Assembly (NCBI GenBank): GCA_964398945.1
Contig: CAYNOT010000007.1
Coordinates: 1 to 64,000 of the forward strand
From: JBGTGG01 sp964398945
Lineage (GTDB): Bacteria > Bacteroidota > Bacteroidia > Cytophagales > Cyclobacteriaceae
Reading direction: 5' to 3'
Length of the DNA: 64,000 nt
The number at the start of each line of letters is the position of its first letter. Position 1 is the stretch's first letter. Positions 1 to 8,956 of this stretch are shown piece by piece. The translations under genes and the position numbers were made by a program. Under the pieces are notes generated by a model that was not told the DNA's origin, made no database searches, and saw only the letters and a list, made by a program, of their open reading frames with translations.

Positions 1-47
1 CAGGCATAAAACCTCTCCTAAACCTGTACTCCCCTCATTTGGGAGTG

Positions 48-77
48 CAAAGGTAGTAGATTGTTTTCTCTTTGCAA
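48..77 (-). promoter_or_regulatory. Bacteroidota-type promoter, leftward
   Basis: On the minus strand TTG is followed by exactly 19 bases and then TACCTTTG, matching the Bacteroidota housekeeping promoter pattern TTG-N19-TAnnTTTG. It points to a gene whose ATG would lie at about base 7 and which runs off the left edge. Strong pattern match; no transcript data. Confidence 0.65.
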
Positions 78-280
78 TACCCTGTTGAAAACTTTTCCCA
101 GTTTAACCCGGATTCTCAAAATATTTATGGGCCGAATTTTCCCATAGATTGAGTTTACGATTGAAAACAAAATAATTTTTCACCATTCATCATTAAAGCC
201 CAAGAAAATTTTGAGAATAGATAAAGCATGAAAGTTTCACCGAAAAAATTGTGGATAACTTTTCGAAAAAAAACAAAAAT

Positions 281-793
281 TTATCTGCGTTTATAAAGCG
301 GAACTGTGCTACAGGGTTCGCCAAACATAAGACTTGCTGCCATTGGACGTAATCTCCTAACTACTTCCACGTACGCAGCATCTGGAACATTGACTTTACT
401 ACATCCTTTAATTACAATCTTCGCCCCTTCAAATTTTGACCAATCAATTTTAGAAAGCGCATCCTGATAAAGTCTTTCTTCCAAATCCAATTCCGATCCA
501 AACACAATTAGTTTGGCGTACGGTTCAAGTGCAATAGTAAGCAAGAGATACGCCCACGTTGGAATGATGGCATCAGCAGAACACGTGATCGCAACAAATT
601 TATCTTTATAGGCAGACCAATCAGTAGTTTTTATAAAATCCCGAAAATCTTTTTCACGAAGAATCAATCCCTGAAACAATTGATCTTTAATGTCAATTAA
701 AACTCGTTCGCCCGGTTGATATAATTCTTCCAGATCAAACGTTACGAGCGCACTATTGGCAACCTTGTTTATGATTTCCTTTTGATCTTCCAT
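281..793 (-). CDS. DUF2480 family protein
   Basis: A 170-residue soluble protein without signal peptide or membrane segment. It resembles the DUF2480 family of Bacteroidota, with a conserved-looking C-terminal stretch (RRLRPMAASLMFGEPCS) and two short cysteine-containing motifs (TCSADA, KGCSK). The biochemical role of the family is unknown. It begins one base after tsaB ends and is the last gene of the leftward rpmH-rnpA-ctp-tsaB run, so it is probably co-transcribed. Family assignment is from memory of sequence character. Confidence 0.75.
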   Translation of the reverse strand: MEDQKEIINKVANSALVTFDLEELYQPGERVLIDIKDQLFQGLILREKDFRDFIKTTDWSAYKDKFVAITCSADAIIPTWAYLLLTIALEPYAKLIVFGSELDLEERLYQDALSKIDWSKFEGAKIVIKGCSKVNVPDAAYVEVVRRLRPMAASLMFGEPCSTVPLYKRR

Positions 794-794
794 G

Positions 795-1478
795 CTATAA
801 GACAGCTTTCGATGGCTTAATCAAAAATTCTTTTAAATAGTTCGGTTCGAAGTTTATCAAATCCTCGAATTCATTTCCTTTAAATTTCTTATCCGCTAAA
901 ACCCCAAGTTGGGAAGATTGCGGAATAATGTCATCCAGAAAAACAGCCTGCTGACTATTAATTACATCTTTACACTTAGCAGCTCCATTACCAAAGAACA
1001 AAACTTTATGTTCAGATAAGAAAGAAGCAAAACTACCGGGCTCAATAATCACCGGTTGAATGGCCTGAAGAATTTCCAATGATTGATCGGCCACAAGACA
1101 ATATACTTCCATTCGCCTTGCATCAATCATCGGGCACAACAAAACATCTTGCCAAACATTTTTTGAAACCTGATATGCCATTAATTCCAGCGACCCCACT
1201 GAAATCAATGGGATATCCAGTGCAAAGCATAGCCCTTTCGCTGTTGAGGTGCCAATGCGCAACCCCGTGTACGATCCCGGGCCTGAAGTAACTGCAACTG
1301 CATCCAACTGGTTGGGGCTTGACCCGGCATTTGCCAGCACCTGATCAATCATTACCGCCAATTTTGATGCATGGGAATATTGAATGTGTACCTCACTGGT
1401 GGTTAAAAGCTTTCCATCCTTATGCAAGGCAACGGACCCCACTTCCGTGGAAGTTTCAAGGCTCAGTATTAAACTCAT
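795..1478 (-). CDS. tsaB: tRNA threonylcarbamoyladenosine biosynthesis protein TsaB
   Basis: TsaB is the partner of TsaD in making the t6A modification at position 37 of ANN-decoding tRNAs in the cytoplasm. The 227-residue protein opens with the ASKHA-fold phosphate motif (LSLETSTEVGSVAL) and carries the family signature SGPGSYTGLRIG near residue 65. Length fits TsaB rather than the longer TsaD. The start overlaps the ctp stop by four bases (ATGA type), which implies translational coupling. Confidence 0.92.
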   Translation of the reverse strand: MSLILSLETSTEVGSVALHKDGKLLTTSEVHIQYSHASKLAVMIDQVLANAGSSPNQLDAVAVTSGPGSYTGLRIGTSTAKGLCFALDIPLISVGSLELMAYQVSKNVWQDVLLCPMIDARRMEVYCLVADQSLEILQAIQPVIIEPGSFASFLSEHKVLFFGNGAAKCKDVINSQQAVFLDDIIPQSSQLGVLADKKFKGNEFEDLINFEPNYLKEFLIKPSKAVL

Positions 1479-3139
1479 TTTTTGATGGAGGAAAGAATCT
1501 CTAAATACTTTTCCTCATCGTTCAAAAGTTGGCGTGCCTCCAACAGGGTTTTATCCCTTGGCAACGACACCGTTACCCTACCTGCATCCAGGGCATAATG
1601 AAAAGCAATTTGTTCGGTAAGGATTTCCATAATCTCAGGTTTGAACCTTATGAGGTCGTTCTCCTTACTTTCTTCCACCCTCTTTTTCAGATCATCCAAA
1701 AGAGGTGAAAGTTCTTTGTAGTTTTTTTCCCCCTTGGATACTGCAATCAATTCATCTGTGCTTTTTTCCAATCGTGTGGTATAGGTAAAATTTTTCTTTC
1801 CAATCCAATCCATGAAATTTTCATAATCGGAGTTTGACAATTGGAAAGTTTTGAAATCCGGTGTAGTGGGATGCTCTCCACAATATTTGGATGCATAATC
1901 AAAGATGAACCCCGATGTAATCAGATTGATTGCCACAACACTCAAATATTCCTTAACAACTTCAACATCCGGATCAAGGCCAGCCCCATCAAACACACTA
2001 CGACCTACTGTTGTTTTGAATTCTGTTTTTAATGAATCCGGGAATTTATCAACCGAGCCATCTTCCAACCGATGTGCATAATCCAATGCCTGAATGCAAC
2101 GACCACTCGGAATATAATATTTAGCAGTAGTGACTTTCAGTTGACTGTTATAGGTAAGTGGACGTGTTGTCTGTACCAACCCTTTTCCAAAAGTTTTTTT
2201 ACCAACAAGAATGGCACGATCATAATCTTGCAAAGCACCCGCTACGATTTCAGAAGCGGAAGCGCTTCCAGGGCCGGTAAGCACCGCCAATTTTATCTCT
2301 GTGTCCACAGGGTTATTTAATGTTGTGTAGGTCTTGTTCCAATCATCAATCTTACCCTTCGTTGACACCACTTCTTTTCCTTTCGGGATAAAAACGTTGA
2401 CAATATTGACCGCCTCGTGAAGGAGCCCACCCGGATTATCACGCAAGTCGAGGATGATGGCGGTGGCGCCCATTACTTTTAATTTTACTACTGCATCCGA
2501 AACTTCACGTGCAGCACCTGGTGTAAAGTCATCGAGTTTGATGTATCCGATTTCCGGTTCGATCAATCCACTATAGGCGAGGTTGCTCACATGGATTTTC
2601 TCACGCTGGATGGTAAAGGAAATCGGGTCCTTCACACCGGAACGAAGTACGGTAAGCGAAACCTTTGTTTTGGGTTGTCCCTTTAAAAGGGTGCTTACAT
2701 CTGAGGTCTGTTTTCCTTTTACATTGATCCCGTCTACGGAAATGATTTCATCGCCTACTTTGAGCCCTGCTTTCATTGCCGGGAATTTTTCGTAAGGCTG
2801 TGTAATCACTATTTTATTATTGATCAGCCCGATAAGGGCACCGATACCTGCGTATTGTCCGGTGGTGGCAATCCGGAACGATTCGATTTCGTCTTCCGGA
2901 ATGTAATCGGTATACGGATCAAGTGTTTCCAGCATTCCATCAATACCTTTCTTGATCAGGTCTTTCGGATCGACTTCATCTACATAATAGGCATTGACTT
3001 CTTTAAAAAGTGTAGCAAAAATATCGAGGCTTTTGGCAATCTCGAAATATTTTTCAGCGGGCTGGCGAAAGGCGACCGTTGCCGAAACCAGCAGCAACAA
3101 AACGAACCCCCACTTAATCCTTCTTCTCATAATTTGCAA
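1475..3139 (-). CDS. S41 family C-terminal processing peptidase (CtpA/Prc-like)
   Basis: Periplasmic serine protease that trims C-termini or degrades tagged proteins. The 554-residue product starts with a hydrophobic export segment (residues 9-24), then a PDZ domain (about 95-175) with a GIGALIG carboxylate-binding loop, then the S41 catalytic core. The serine lies in GSASASEIV (residues 291-299) and the lysine is in TFGKG (about 319). A long C-terminal extension of roughly 200 residues is typical of Bacteroidota members. It overlaps rnpA by 26 bases. Confidence 0.92.
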   Translation of the reverse strand: MQIMRRRIKWGFVLLLLVSATVAFRQPAEKYFEIAKSLDIFATLFKEVNAYYVDEVDPKDLIKKGIDGMLETLDPYTDYIPEDEIESFRIATTGQYAGIGALIGLINNKIVITQPYEKFPAMKAGLKVGDEIISVDGINVKGKQTSDVSTLLKGQPKTKVSLTVLRSGVKDPISFTIQREKIHVSNLAYSGLIEPEIGYIKLDDFTPGAAREVSDAVVKLKVMGATAIILDLRDNPGGLLHEAVNIVNVFIPKGKEVVSTKGKIDDWNKTYTTLNNPVDTEIKLAVLTGPGSASASEIVAGALQDYDRAILVGKKTFGKGLVQTTRPLTYNSQLKVTTAKYYIPSGRCIQALDYAHRLEDGSVDKFPDSLKTEFKTTVGRSVFDGAGLDPDVEVVKEYLSVVAINLITSGFIFDYASKYCGEHPTTPDFKTFQLSNSDYENFMDWIGKKNFTYTTRLEKSTDELIAVSKGEKNYKELSPLLDDLKKRVEESKENDLIRFKPEIMEILTEQIAFHYALDAGRVTVSLPRDKTLLEARQLLNDEEKYLEILSSIKK

Positions 3140-3485
3140 GACGCTTAAATGATTTAACCATGACTTCCGCTATTTGGGAATAGGGAAGTATTTCTTTTGG
3201 CGTATAAATATAGCCAATCAACAATTTTTTGGGGGCTGAAAGTTGCGATTTGTTCAGCCGGAAGGCTTCCCGCATCCTCCTTTTGATTTTGTTCCGGTCT
3301 ACCGCCCGCTTAAAATTCCGTTTGGAAACGGTGAAAAGAACCTGATTTACGGTGGAATCCGGCTTTCCTTCCATAAAAAGGACTTTAAAAGGGTATAAAT
3401 AAAAAGAGGAACCCTTATCAAAGAGTTCCTGAATGCTGATTTTACTATGTAACCTTTCTTCTTTCCGGAAAGTAAACAACCCCAT
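3114..3485 (-). CDS. rnpA: Ribonuclease P protein component
   Basis: Small basic protein subunit of RNase P, which removes tRNA 5' leaders. At 123 residues it has the usual length. The RNR-type motif is present as KRAVDRNKIKRRMREAFR near residues 58-75, the RNA-binding signature of the family. It lies directly downstream of rpmH, the classical rpmH-rnpA order. In many Bacteroidota the next gene differs from the E. coli yidD-yidC order, and here it is a ctp-type protease. Confidence 0.93.
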   Translation of the reverse strand: MGLFTFRKEERLHSKISIQELFDKGSSFYLYPFKVLFMEGKPDSTVNQVLFTVSKRNFKRAVDRNKIKRRMREAFRLNKSQLSAPKKLLIGYIYTPKEILPYSQIAEVMVKSFKRLANYEKKD

Positions 3486-3532
3486 GGGGTGAAATTAAGG
3501 ATTTCCCCGGCAGGGAATCACCGGAAAGCTGA

Positions 3533-3694
3533 TTATTTACGCTTAAAAGTGGTTTCGTCAGAAACGGTAAGCTTCTTTCTACCTTTTCTTCTGCGGGAAG
3601 CCAATACCCTGCGACCATTGGCAGATGCCATTCTTTCGCGGAAACCGTGCTTGTTTTTTCTTTTTTTACGTGAAGGCTGATATGTCCGTACCAT
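3533..3694 (-). CDS. rpmH: 50S ribosomal protein L34
   Basis: Read directly from the minus strand: a 53-codon ORF beginning MVRTYQPSRKKRKNKHGF and continuing FRERMASANGRRVL, the diagnostic L34 sequence. The C-terminal extension (KLTVSDETTFKRK) is common in Bacteroidota. First gene of the leftward rpmH-rnpA-ctp-tsaB-DUF2480 operon, with a near-perfect promoter about 35 bases upstream. Confidence 0.97.
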   Translation of the reverse strand: MVRTYQPSRKKRKNKHGFRERMASANGRRVLASRRRKGRKKLTVSDETTFKRK

Positions 3695-3728
3695 GTTATT
3701 GTCTATTTACCCCATTGTTTGAGGGCTG

Positions 3729-3758
3729 CAAATATAGGGATGAAATGTGGAAATGCAA
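3729..3758 (-). promoter_or_regulatory. rpmH operon promoter
   Basis: Minus-strand TTG, 19 bases, TATATTTG: a full match to the Bacteroidota promoter pattern. It lies about 35 bp before the rpmH ATG and is correctly oriented. The same 30-bp spacing is seen at bases 48-77. Confidence 0.75.
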
Positions 3759-3781
3759 ATACTTGCTTTAACTTGGATCCA

Positions 3782-5941
3782 TTAGAAAACCAGTTCCCGC
3801 ATGGATTCACTATAAAAATTGTCGGTTTTCATTAGCTCTTGAGGTTTTCCAACAGCTGCAATTTCCCCATTTTCGAGTACAAATATAGTATCGCACTGCT
3901 GTGCTGTCTTTATTCTGTGACTAACTAATATAGTAATGCGTTGATCCTTATCCGTTTTTAAAATATCCAGGATAAAATTCTCTGTATTCTTGTCCATTGC
4001 CGATGTAGCTTCATCCAACAATAGCAATTTTGGCTTACGATACAGGGCACGCGCCAGCACCACCAGTTGCTTTTGTCCTCCCGAAAGGTTCACCCCCTCT
4101 TCTCCAACCAGGGTCAAATAGCTTTGGGGCAGCTCAGCGAAATATTTACCAAACCCTCTCTGTTCACAAAATTCTATCGCCTTTTGATACTCCACTTCCT
4201 GATCACTCAGCACAATATTATAAAGAAGGTTACCATTAAATATTTTGGGCTCCTGCGGAATAGAGGCAATTTGCTCTCTCCAGCACGTGATATCTAAAGC
4301 AGATAAATCAATTCCATCTACCTTAATTGCACCCAACTCTGGGTTATAAAACTTCTGAATCAATTGCAGGATTGTGCTCTTGCCCTGGCCACTTTCGCCA
4401 AGCAATGCAATCATTTCCCCTTTTCGTGCTGATAGCGAGATGTTTTTTAAGACCTGTTTGCGCCCCGGAAAACGGAACGAGACATTGTTTAAAGAAATAA
4501 AACTTAATTCAATATTCGTTTCTTGTTCCAATGCAGGCTCCTTATCAAGTGAAACGAACTCGTACATGCGATCAAACGCAACCAATGCTTCCTGCACTTG
4601 AATGTTTGAAATGATAAGCCGATTAAGGGCGGGGATGATACCGCCCGCGATCCCCAACAAGGCAACCATCTCACCAAGTAAAAGTTGTTTTGCAATTACC
4701 AACCAAGATGAAATGCCAAAAACACTAATGATAAATAGCACACCCACAATTTCAGTTACCAACCCAAACCTTATCTGAAGCTTACTTAGATTGGCAATTT
4801 TCTCCTGGAACAATCCATAAACAGTAGCATTCAGTTTCTCAAAAAACCCAAGCTTGTTTGTCAACTTGATGTCTGCTACACCTTGCATGGTGTCAATAAA
4901 GTTACTCTCCGCATACGCATAACCACCCATCACTTCTTTTTGGGAATTGATAATGGGTTTGTTAAAGCGGAGCAAGATCAAAAAATAAACAGGCAAACAC
5001 CCCAGCATGATAAAGCCGATAAAAGAAGAATAGGCAAAAACAAAACCTGTGGAAACCAGTATTACCAACAAGTCGATTACCACACTACCGGAAACAACAG
5101 CCAACACCGTTTGAATCCTTCGGGTATCATTCATACGGGCAATCAAATCCCCTGTTTTACGGGTATCGAAAAACGACTTTGGCAAACCCAGTAAATTGTT
5201 ATAGAAATTTTGAATGATCCTATTGTTGAAATCAATTCCTTGTTTAACCATAAAGAGCCCACGCAAAAAAGCAAGGCCACTGCGTGCCAGCAACAGCAGC
5301 GCAACCAACACCAAACTTAGTATCAGCTTTTGAATATTTTCTTCAGGAAGGATATCATCAATTAATTTTTGGGAAAAGATAGCAGTGGAAATACCCAGCG
5401 CAGCAATAACGATCCCCAGGAAAAGGGAAATCAAAAGAATGTTGAAGTCTTCTTTGACCAGGCTAAGTATCCATTGTTTTTTCTTTCCGCGTTGATCTGC
5501 TTGTTTTACGAAGCTATTATTCGGGACTAATTTTAAAAGGGCCTTTGATTGCCAGATTACATTCAACTCTTCTTTAGTGTATAGGGCCACTCCCTTAGCG
5601 GGGTCACCAATAATCAATTGGCCATCTTCAAAACCGAAAAAGACCACATAATGATGAAGGCGGTTGTCAATGACCACGTGAAGGATAGCCGGTCCATTTA
5701 GCTCCCTTAAATTTTCTATCGACTCAGCTTCCAGCCCTTCCGCTTCAAAACCTAACCCTTGGGCGGCCTGCATTAACCCAAGTAGTGTAGTGCCTTGCTT
5801 TGAAGTACCACTCAACTTGCGCAATTGTTCTAAACTACTAATGCCACTGTGAAATTTAATAATGGAAGCAAGACACGCTACCCCACAATCTGATTGGTCT
5901 TGTTGAAGAACAAAAATTTTTTTTAGAATAGAATCCTTCAC
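3782..5941 (-). CDS. C39 peptidase-containing ABC exporter (bacteriocin/peptide type)
   Basis: A 719-residue inner-membrane exporter that cuts double-glycine leaders and pumps out the peptide core. The N-terminal C39 peptidase has the full triad: C19 in DQSDCGVACLAS, H97 in LHHYVV and D113 in IGDPAKG. Six membrane helices follow (about 165-450), then a nucleotide-binding domain with Walker A GESGQGKST, signature LSGGQKQL and Walker B LLLLDEATSAMD. It ends an operon that starts with two Gly-Gly peptides, its obvious substrates. It overlaps the upstream thioredoxin-like gene by four bases. No HlyD-type adaptor is found in the window, although such exporters often need one. Confidence 0.93.
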   Translation of the reverse strand: MKDSILKKIFVLQQDQSDCGVACLASIIKFHSGISSLEQLRKLSGTSKQGTTLLGLMQAAQGLGFEAEGLEAESIENLRELNGPAILHVVIDNRLHHYVVFFGFEDGQLIIGDPAKGVALYTKEELNVIWQSKALLKLVPNNSFVKQADQRGKKKQWILSLVKEDFNILLISLFLGIVIAALGISTAIFSQKLIDDILPEENIQKLILSLVLVALLLLARSGLAFLRGLFMVKQGIDFNNRIIQNFYNNLLGLPKSFFDTRKTGDLIARMNDTRRIQTVLAVVSGSVVIDLLVILVSTGFVFAYSSFIGFIMLGCLPVYFLILLRFNKPIINSQKEVMGGYAYAESNFIDTMQGVADIKLTNKLGFFEKLNATVYGLFQEKIANLSKLQIRFGLVTEIVGVLFIISVFGISSWLVIAKQLLLGEMVALLGIAGGIIPALNRLIISNIQVQEALVAFDRMYEFVSLDKEPALEQETNIELSFISLNNVSFRFPGRKQVLKNISLSARKGEMIALLGESGQGKSTILQLIQKFYNPELGAIKVDGIDLSALDITCWREQIASIPQEPKIFNGNLLYNIVLSDQEVEYQKAIEFCEQRGFGKYFAELPQSYLTLVGEEGVNLSGGQKQLVVLARALYRKPKLLLLDEATSAMDKNTENFILDILKTDKDQRITILVSHRIKTAQQCDTIFVLENGEIAAVGKPQELMKTDNFYSESMRELVF

Positions 5942-6468
5942 TTTGAATTCAAGTGTTTTAGAATAGCTTCTGCTTTGGTCTCCCCTCTAAACTCCTTGAT
6001 TAAATAACCATCAGCACCATAAATGAAAATATGAGGTACAGCAAGAGCACCAAAAGTAACAGCAGCATCTTCAGCGTTTAGTTTAGTAAAAACAATATTG
6101 GATACATCATTCATGAGATAGGTATTTCTAAAAGCCAGTATTTTATGGATGGGCTCTATCGAAAACCAGACAACGTTGGTGTTTTTAAATTCATTAAAAT
6201 GCGATTTCATTTCTTCTATCTCATAATGACAATGTTCGCACTCGCTGTTGAAATGGATAAGAACCAGTGGCTTTTCCGACAGTGAACCCAGGCTAAATGG
6301 CAAACTATCCAGTGTTACTAATCGGGGGTTGGGGGTTCTTTCCAATTTCTCCTTTCCAATTTTATTGGCTTGGGTCCTTGCGGTGATTTTTGTCAACAGC
6401 ACAGCAACCACCATGATGACAAGGATAACAATTGCCCACTTGATCATATTTTTCATATCAGCCTGCAC
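5938..6468 (-). CDS. Membrane-anchored thioredoxin-like protein (CEHC)
   Basis: A 176-residue protein with one N-terminal membrane helix (residues 9-27) and a periplasmic thioredoxin/redoxin fold. The active-site pair is C77-E-H-C80, an unusual CxxC variant, and the cis-proline loop appears as ALAVPHIFIYG. It sits between a membrane protein and the C39 exporter with overlaps on both sides. It is therefore probably dedicated to forming or reshuffling the disulfide in the exported two-cysteine peptides. That role is inferred from context; the fold assignment is firm. Confidence 0.85.
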   Translation of the reverse strand: MQADMKNMIKWAIVILVIMVVAVLLTKITARTQANKIGKEKLERTPNPRLVTLDSLPFSLGSLSEKPLVLIHFNSECEHCHYEIEEMKSHFNEFKNTNVVWFSIEPIHKILAFRNTYLMNDVSNIVFTKLNAEDAAVTFGALAVPHIFIYGADGYLIKEFRGETKAEAILKHLNSK

Positions 6469-7123
6469 TTACCGTTAAAAAAACCACGACCAATACCCAG
6501 AGTAGTAGACCCAGCCCATAAGAAGAGGTTACCAAACCAAACATCTTCTTAAAGCTTTCTTTCGTTAGAGATGCAAGCCCCAATGCTAGGAGTATCCAAT
6601 ATAATAATTCAAATAGATTGAGAAGGCTTAATGGATACACAAGAAATGGCTCAATCGAATCAGCTCCAACTAGACTCAATACTGAAAGAGGAGAAAAATT
6701 TTGTAAGTCTTGAAGTGTGTAGTCAGTAAAAAAAACACCAAACCAAAATATTTTTATCACTGGGGCTATCAGAAATACCAATTCGCTGACAACAGCAATA
6801 TAAAGCAAGCTTCTAAAAGGCACTTTAAGATTTGCAAGCAATACACCAACAGCAAGACAACATCCAACAAAGAATATTTTTATTAAGTAAATAATGGGTA
6901 TCAATACGTATCCAATCCACTCCCACTTCTTGCTCATTGTCAATAGTTCAACAATTCGATCATACGCCAATTGCTCACCTAAATAATCGAAGAACAGGTC
7001 GTCCGTTATGAAGACATGCTGCCAGCCCCAAGCTAATACTAGTCCGGCAAAACATAGAAGGAGGAAATAATGATACAGTTTTTCTGACCTGTATTCATTG
7101 GGGGATTCTCTAATTAGGTGCAT
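6458..7123 (-). CDS. Multi-pass membrane protein of the peptide-export operon
   Basis: A 221-residue protein with about five or six hydrophobic helices and no enzyme motif that I recognise. It overlaps the downstream thioredoxin-like gene by 11 bases and lies in the operon between the Gly-Gly peptides and their exporter. Candidate roles are export accessory or immunity protein against the secreted peptides. Neither is shown by the sequence; the coding call rests on length, composition and tight operon packing. Confidence 0.8.
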   Translation of the reverse strand: MHLIRESPNEYRSEKLYHYFLLLCFAGLVLAWGWQHVFITDDLFFDYLGEQLAYDRIVELLTMSKKWEWIGYVLIPIIYLIKIFFVGCCLAVGVLLANLKVPFRSLLYIAVVSELVFLIAPVIKIFWFGVFFTDYTLQDLQNFSPLSVLSLVGADSIEPFLVYPLSLLNLFELLYWILLALGLASLTKESFKKMFGLVTSSYGLGLLLWVLVVVFLTVSAG

Positions 7124-7267
7124 GTATTTCCCAAATAAATCAAACTTTTAAATAACTAATGGCTTAAGCAGATATTTGAACATCTGTTATAAGTTTAAAA
7201 AAAGCATTACGTATAGTTTCCTTTAATACTTTTGCTTCTTCTTTTGACGAACAAGCACAATAGCAAC

Positions 7268-7420
7268 TCACCTGCTTTTTAAATCACGTATGAAAATATA
7301 GGCTAGAGCAATAGGAAGTATTAATTTTTCAACTAGCAGTAAATCATTCTCTCCAGTTATTGACCTTACTATGTACCATCCAATAGCGATTGATATTAAC
7401 ACCAATAATATCTTTTTCAT
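7268..7420 (-). CDS. Small membrane protein (50 aa) in the peptide operon
   Basis: A clean minus-strand ORF starting MKKILLVLISIAIGWYIV and ending FIRDLKSR, with two hydrophobic stretches (residues 4-18 and 30-44). It fills part of the otherwise empty gap between the second Gly-Gly peptide and the next membrane gene, and has the same orientation. Small hydrophobic proteins beside bacteriocin genes are often immunity proteins; that is only a suggestion here. No Gly-Gly leader is present, so it is not itself a substrate. Confidence 0.6.
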   Translation of the reverse strand: MKKILLVLISIAIGWYIVRSITGENDLLLVEKLILPIALAYIFIRDLKSR

Positions 7421-7570
7421 ACTGTTTTTCTTAATAAACACTGTAATCGATAGTGACTATTTCTTAAAATCTAAAGAGTGGGGCATCATGAATCTGGTCA
7501 GATAATGACGCCCCAAGTAATATAAAATTATTTCTGAAGAGAAATCAAACAAGAAAAAAATCTCAGAAAA

Positions 7571-7768
7571 TTACGAAACAGCTCGATAGATACCCCAGCT
7601 CGCACAACCTACATCAAGCCCTATTCTTATTCCATTTGTGACTGGATGGACTGAGGAAACCAATCTTAATAGTCTTGCACCGGCATAGCCAGCGCAAAAG
7701 CCGTCAGCAAAATCAGCCGCACCACCACCTACTATTTTCTCTAAGCAAATTGAATTTAAAGTTTTCAT
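7571..7768 (-). CDS. Double-glycine-leader peptide, two-cysteine core
   Basis: A 65-residue precursor. The leader MKTLNSICLEKIVGG has Gly-Gly at 14-15 with L9, E10 and I12 at the positions C39 peptidases recognise, so the predicted core is residues 16-65. The core is Gly/Ala-rich and carries two cysteines (25 and 55), enough for one intramolecular disulfide. There is one further cysteine in the leader (8). Second gene of the operon, 31 bases after the first peptide. Activity (bacteriocin or signal) is unknown. Confidence 0.85.
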   Translation of the reverse strand: MKTLNSICLEKIVGGGAADFADGFCAGYAGARLLRLVSSVHPVTNGIRIGLDVGCASWGIYRAVS

Positions 7769-7799
7769 ATTTTAAGGTTTAAATGAAATAATAAAATTT

Positions 7800-7982
7800 T
7801 TAAAACCCACGCAGAACAGCATGAGCAGTCAATCCACCGCACGCCGCTGCAGTTACAGGGGCAAGAAAAATTAGAGGAGTAAAGAAAAGGCCAACAGTCA
7901 ACCCGCAAGCCACACCTGCGGCACTGTCCCATTTATCACCTCCTTTGATTTTCTCAAGTTGAGAAGAATTAAATTTTTTCAT
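7800..7982 (-). CDS. Double-glycine-leader peptide, two-cysteine core
   Basis: A 60-residue precursor beginning MKKFNSSQLEKIKGG, cut site predicted after Gly15. The core is strongly hydrophobic (VGLFFTPLIFLAPV) with two cysteines at 26 and 48, and could span or insert in a membrane. It is the promoter-proximal gene of the exporter operon. With its neighbour it may form a two-peptide bacteriocin, since class IIb peptides are often paired and Gly-rich; this is inference. Confidence 0.85.
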   Translation of the reverse strand: MKKFNSSQLEKIKGGDKWDSAAGVACGLTVGLFFTPLIFLAPVTAAACGGLTAHAVLRGF

Positions 7983-8029
7983 ATTCGAAAGTTTTAATTT
8001 TAACTAGCAACTGGAACCATTCCAGCTGT

Positions 8030-8211
8030 GTTGTTTTGCAAAACAGTTTCAACTTGCCCATATCATCTGAAAATTCCTACCCCACCCCCATAAATGGGGG
8101 GGTTGTTTTACCCCCATTTATGGGGTATTTTTATGAAAAAATTTATAGCCCTTAGAAAAAACACCTGTTATGTACCATGTTTTAGTAGTGGATGACCACA
8201 AAGTTGTATGC
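8030..8211. repeat. Shared regulatory block, copy A
   Basis: About 182 bp identical, without gaps, to bases 10656-10837. It holds the 12-bp palindrome GTTTTGCAAAAC, the paired CCCCAT/ATGGGG dyads and the first 14 codons of the response regulator. It separates the exporter operon (leftward) from a regulator stump (rightward). Related blocks occur at four other places in the window. Confidence 0.9.
8086..8125. promoter_or_regulatory. Paired dyad operator, copy A
   Basis: Two 14-bp dyads, CCCCATAAATGGGG and its reverse complement, centred 26 bp apart and about 104 bp upstream of the first peptide gene. LuxR-type regulators bind such inverted half-sites as dimers. Likely bound by the response regulator encoded at 10796 and 13018; binding itself is inferred. 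Confidence 0.6.
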
Positions 8212-8238
8212 CATGTTTTGCACCCCATTCAGTTTTAA
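8170..8238 (+). pseudogene. 5' stump of response regulator
   Basis: The first 14 codons (MYHVLVVDDHKVVC) match the full-length regulators exactly. The sequence then diverges, and the frame ends after 22 codons. No receiver or DNA-binding domain remains. It marks a recombination or deletion break just behind the operator. The following 135 bases up to the next gene show nothing recognisable. Confidence 0.85.
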
Positions 8239-8374
8239 ATACGAAAACACCAAATGAATTTTATAACTTTAAATCTGCTGTTTAACTAGTCAAGTTTTCA
8301 AGCGGAAAGAGGAAACCAATAAACTGTTTTTATTTGGTGGTTTGGAGAATTAATTTCAGCAACTAACATATCGA

Positions 8375-8956
8375 TCAATAATTACGAATTTTACTAATGA
8401 ACAATACAATTGCTATTGCGGTCAGTAAAACAATTGCCAGGAATTCAACCTGTAAAAAAACGAACAAATATATACCTACAATGACGGGTAAATACACAAT
8501 GCCATTCTTTATTGAAAATGAAAAAACGTGAAGGAAATTAGCAAACAAAGTATTGTTGAACAGTAGTAGTGTCATAAAAAGAATATTATTAACTATTTGT
8601 GGTTCCTCCACCGTCACCGCAAACAAAACCAAATAGATTAAAAAAGGAATCAGGGTATTCAGTAGCAAATAATATGATACGATGCGATTATTGAGGTAAA
8701 TAACTCGTAAATAAGGTACAATCTTGGCGTAGCCTTCATTCATTATCAGGGAGGGGACCAATTGAGTTAATGCAACCACACCGATAATAATATGCGAATT
8801 ATCCGCTGATATATCATTAACAATGATGGCCACCAGTAGAGAAGTAATTTCAATGTATCGATGAATGAAAAACTGAGTTAAAAAATTTGCTGCTATTCTC
8901 CGGATATAGTCCAATAGAATTTTATATGCGAAGCAATATGATTTCAAGGTGTTCAA
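8375..8956 (-). CDS. ABC transporter membrane subunit (putative)
   Basis: A 193-residue protein with about five hydrophobic segments and no motif of its own that I recognise. Its start overlaps the preceding ATPase stop by four bases, the usual coupling of an ABC ATPase and its permease. It closes the cassette peptide - membrane protein - ATPase - membrane protein. In bacteriocin loci such small ABC systems usually expel the toxin from the producer's membrane; that role is inferred. Confidence 0.75.
   Translation of the reverse strand: MNTLKSYCFAYKILLDYIRRIAANFLTQFFIHRYIEITSLLVAIIVNDISADNSHIIIGVVALTQLVPSLIMNEGYAKIVPYLRVIYLNNRIVSYYLLLNTLIPFLIYLVLFAVTVEEPQIVNNILFMTLLLFNNTLFANFLHVFSFSIKNGIVYLPVIVGIYLFVFLQVEFLAIVLLTAIAIVLFISKIRNY

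Noticed and set aside
8086..8125. Paired dyads as an RNA hairpin or attenuator
   Set aside because: In copies A to C the two halves could form a 15-bp stem, but in copy F the second dyad is flipped and the long stem is lost while the half-sites stay, so a protein site fits better.
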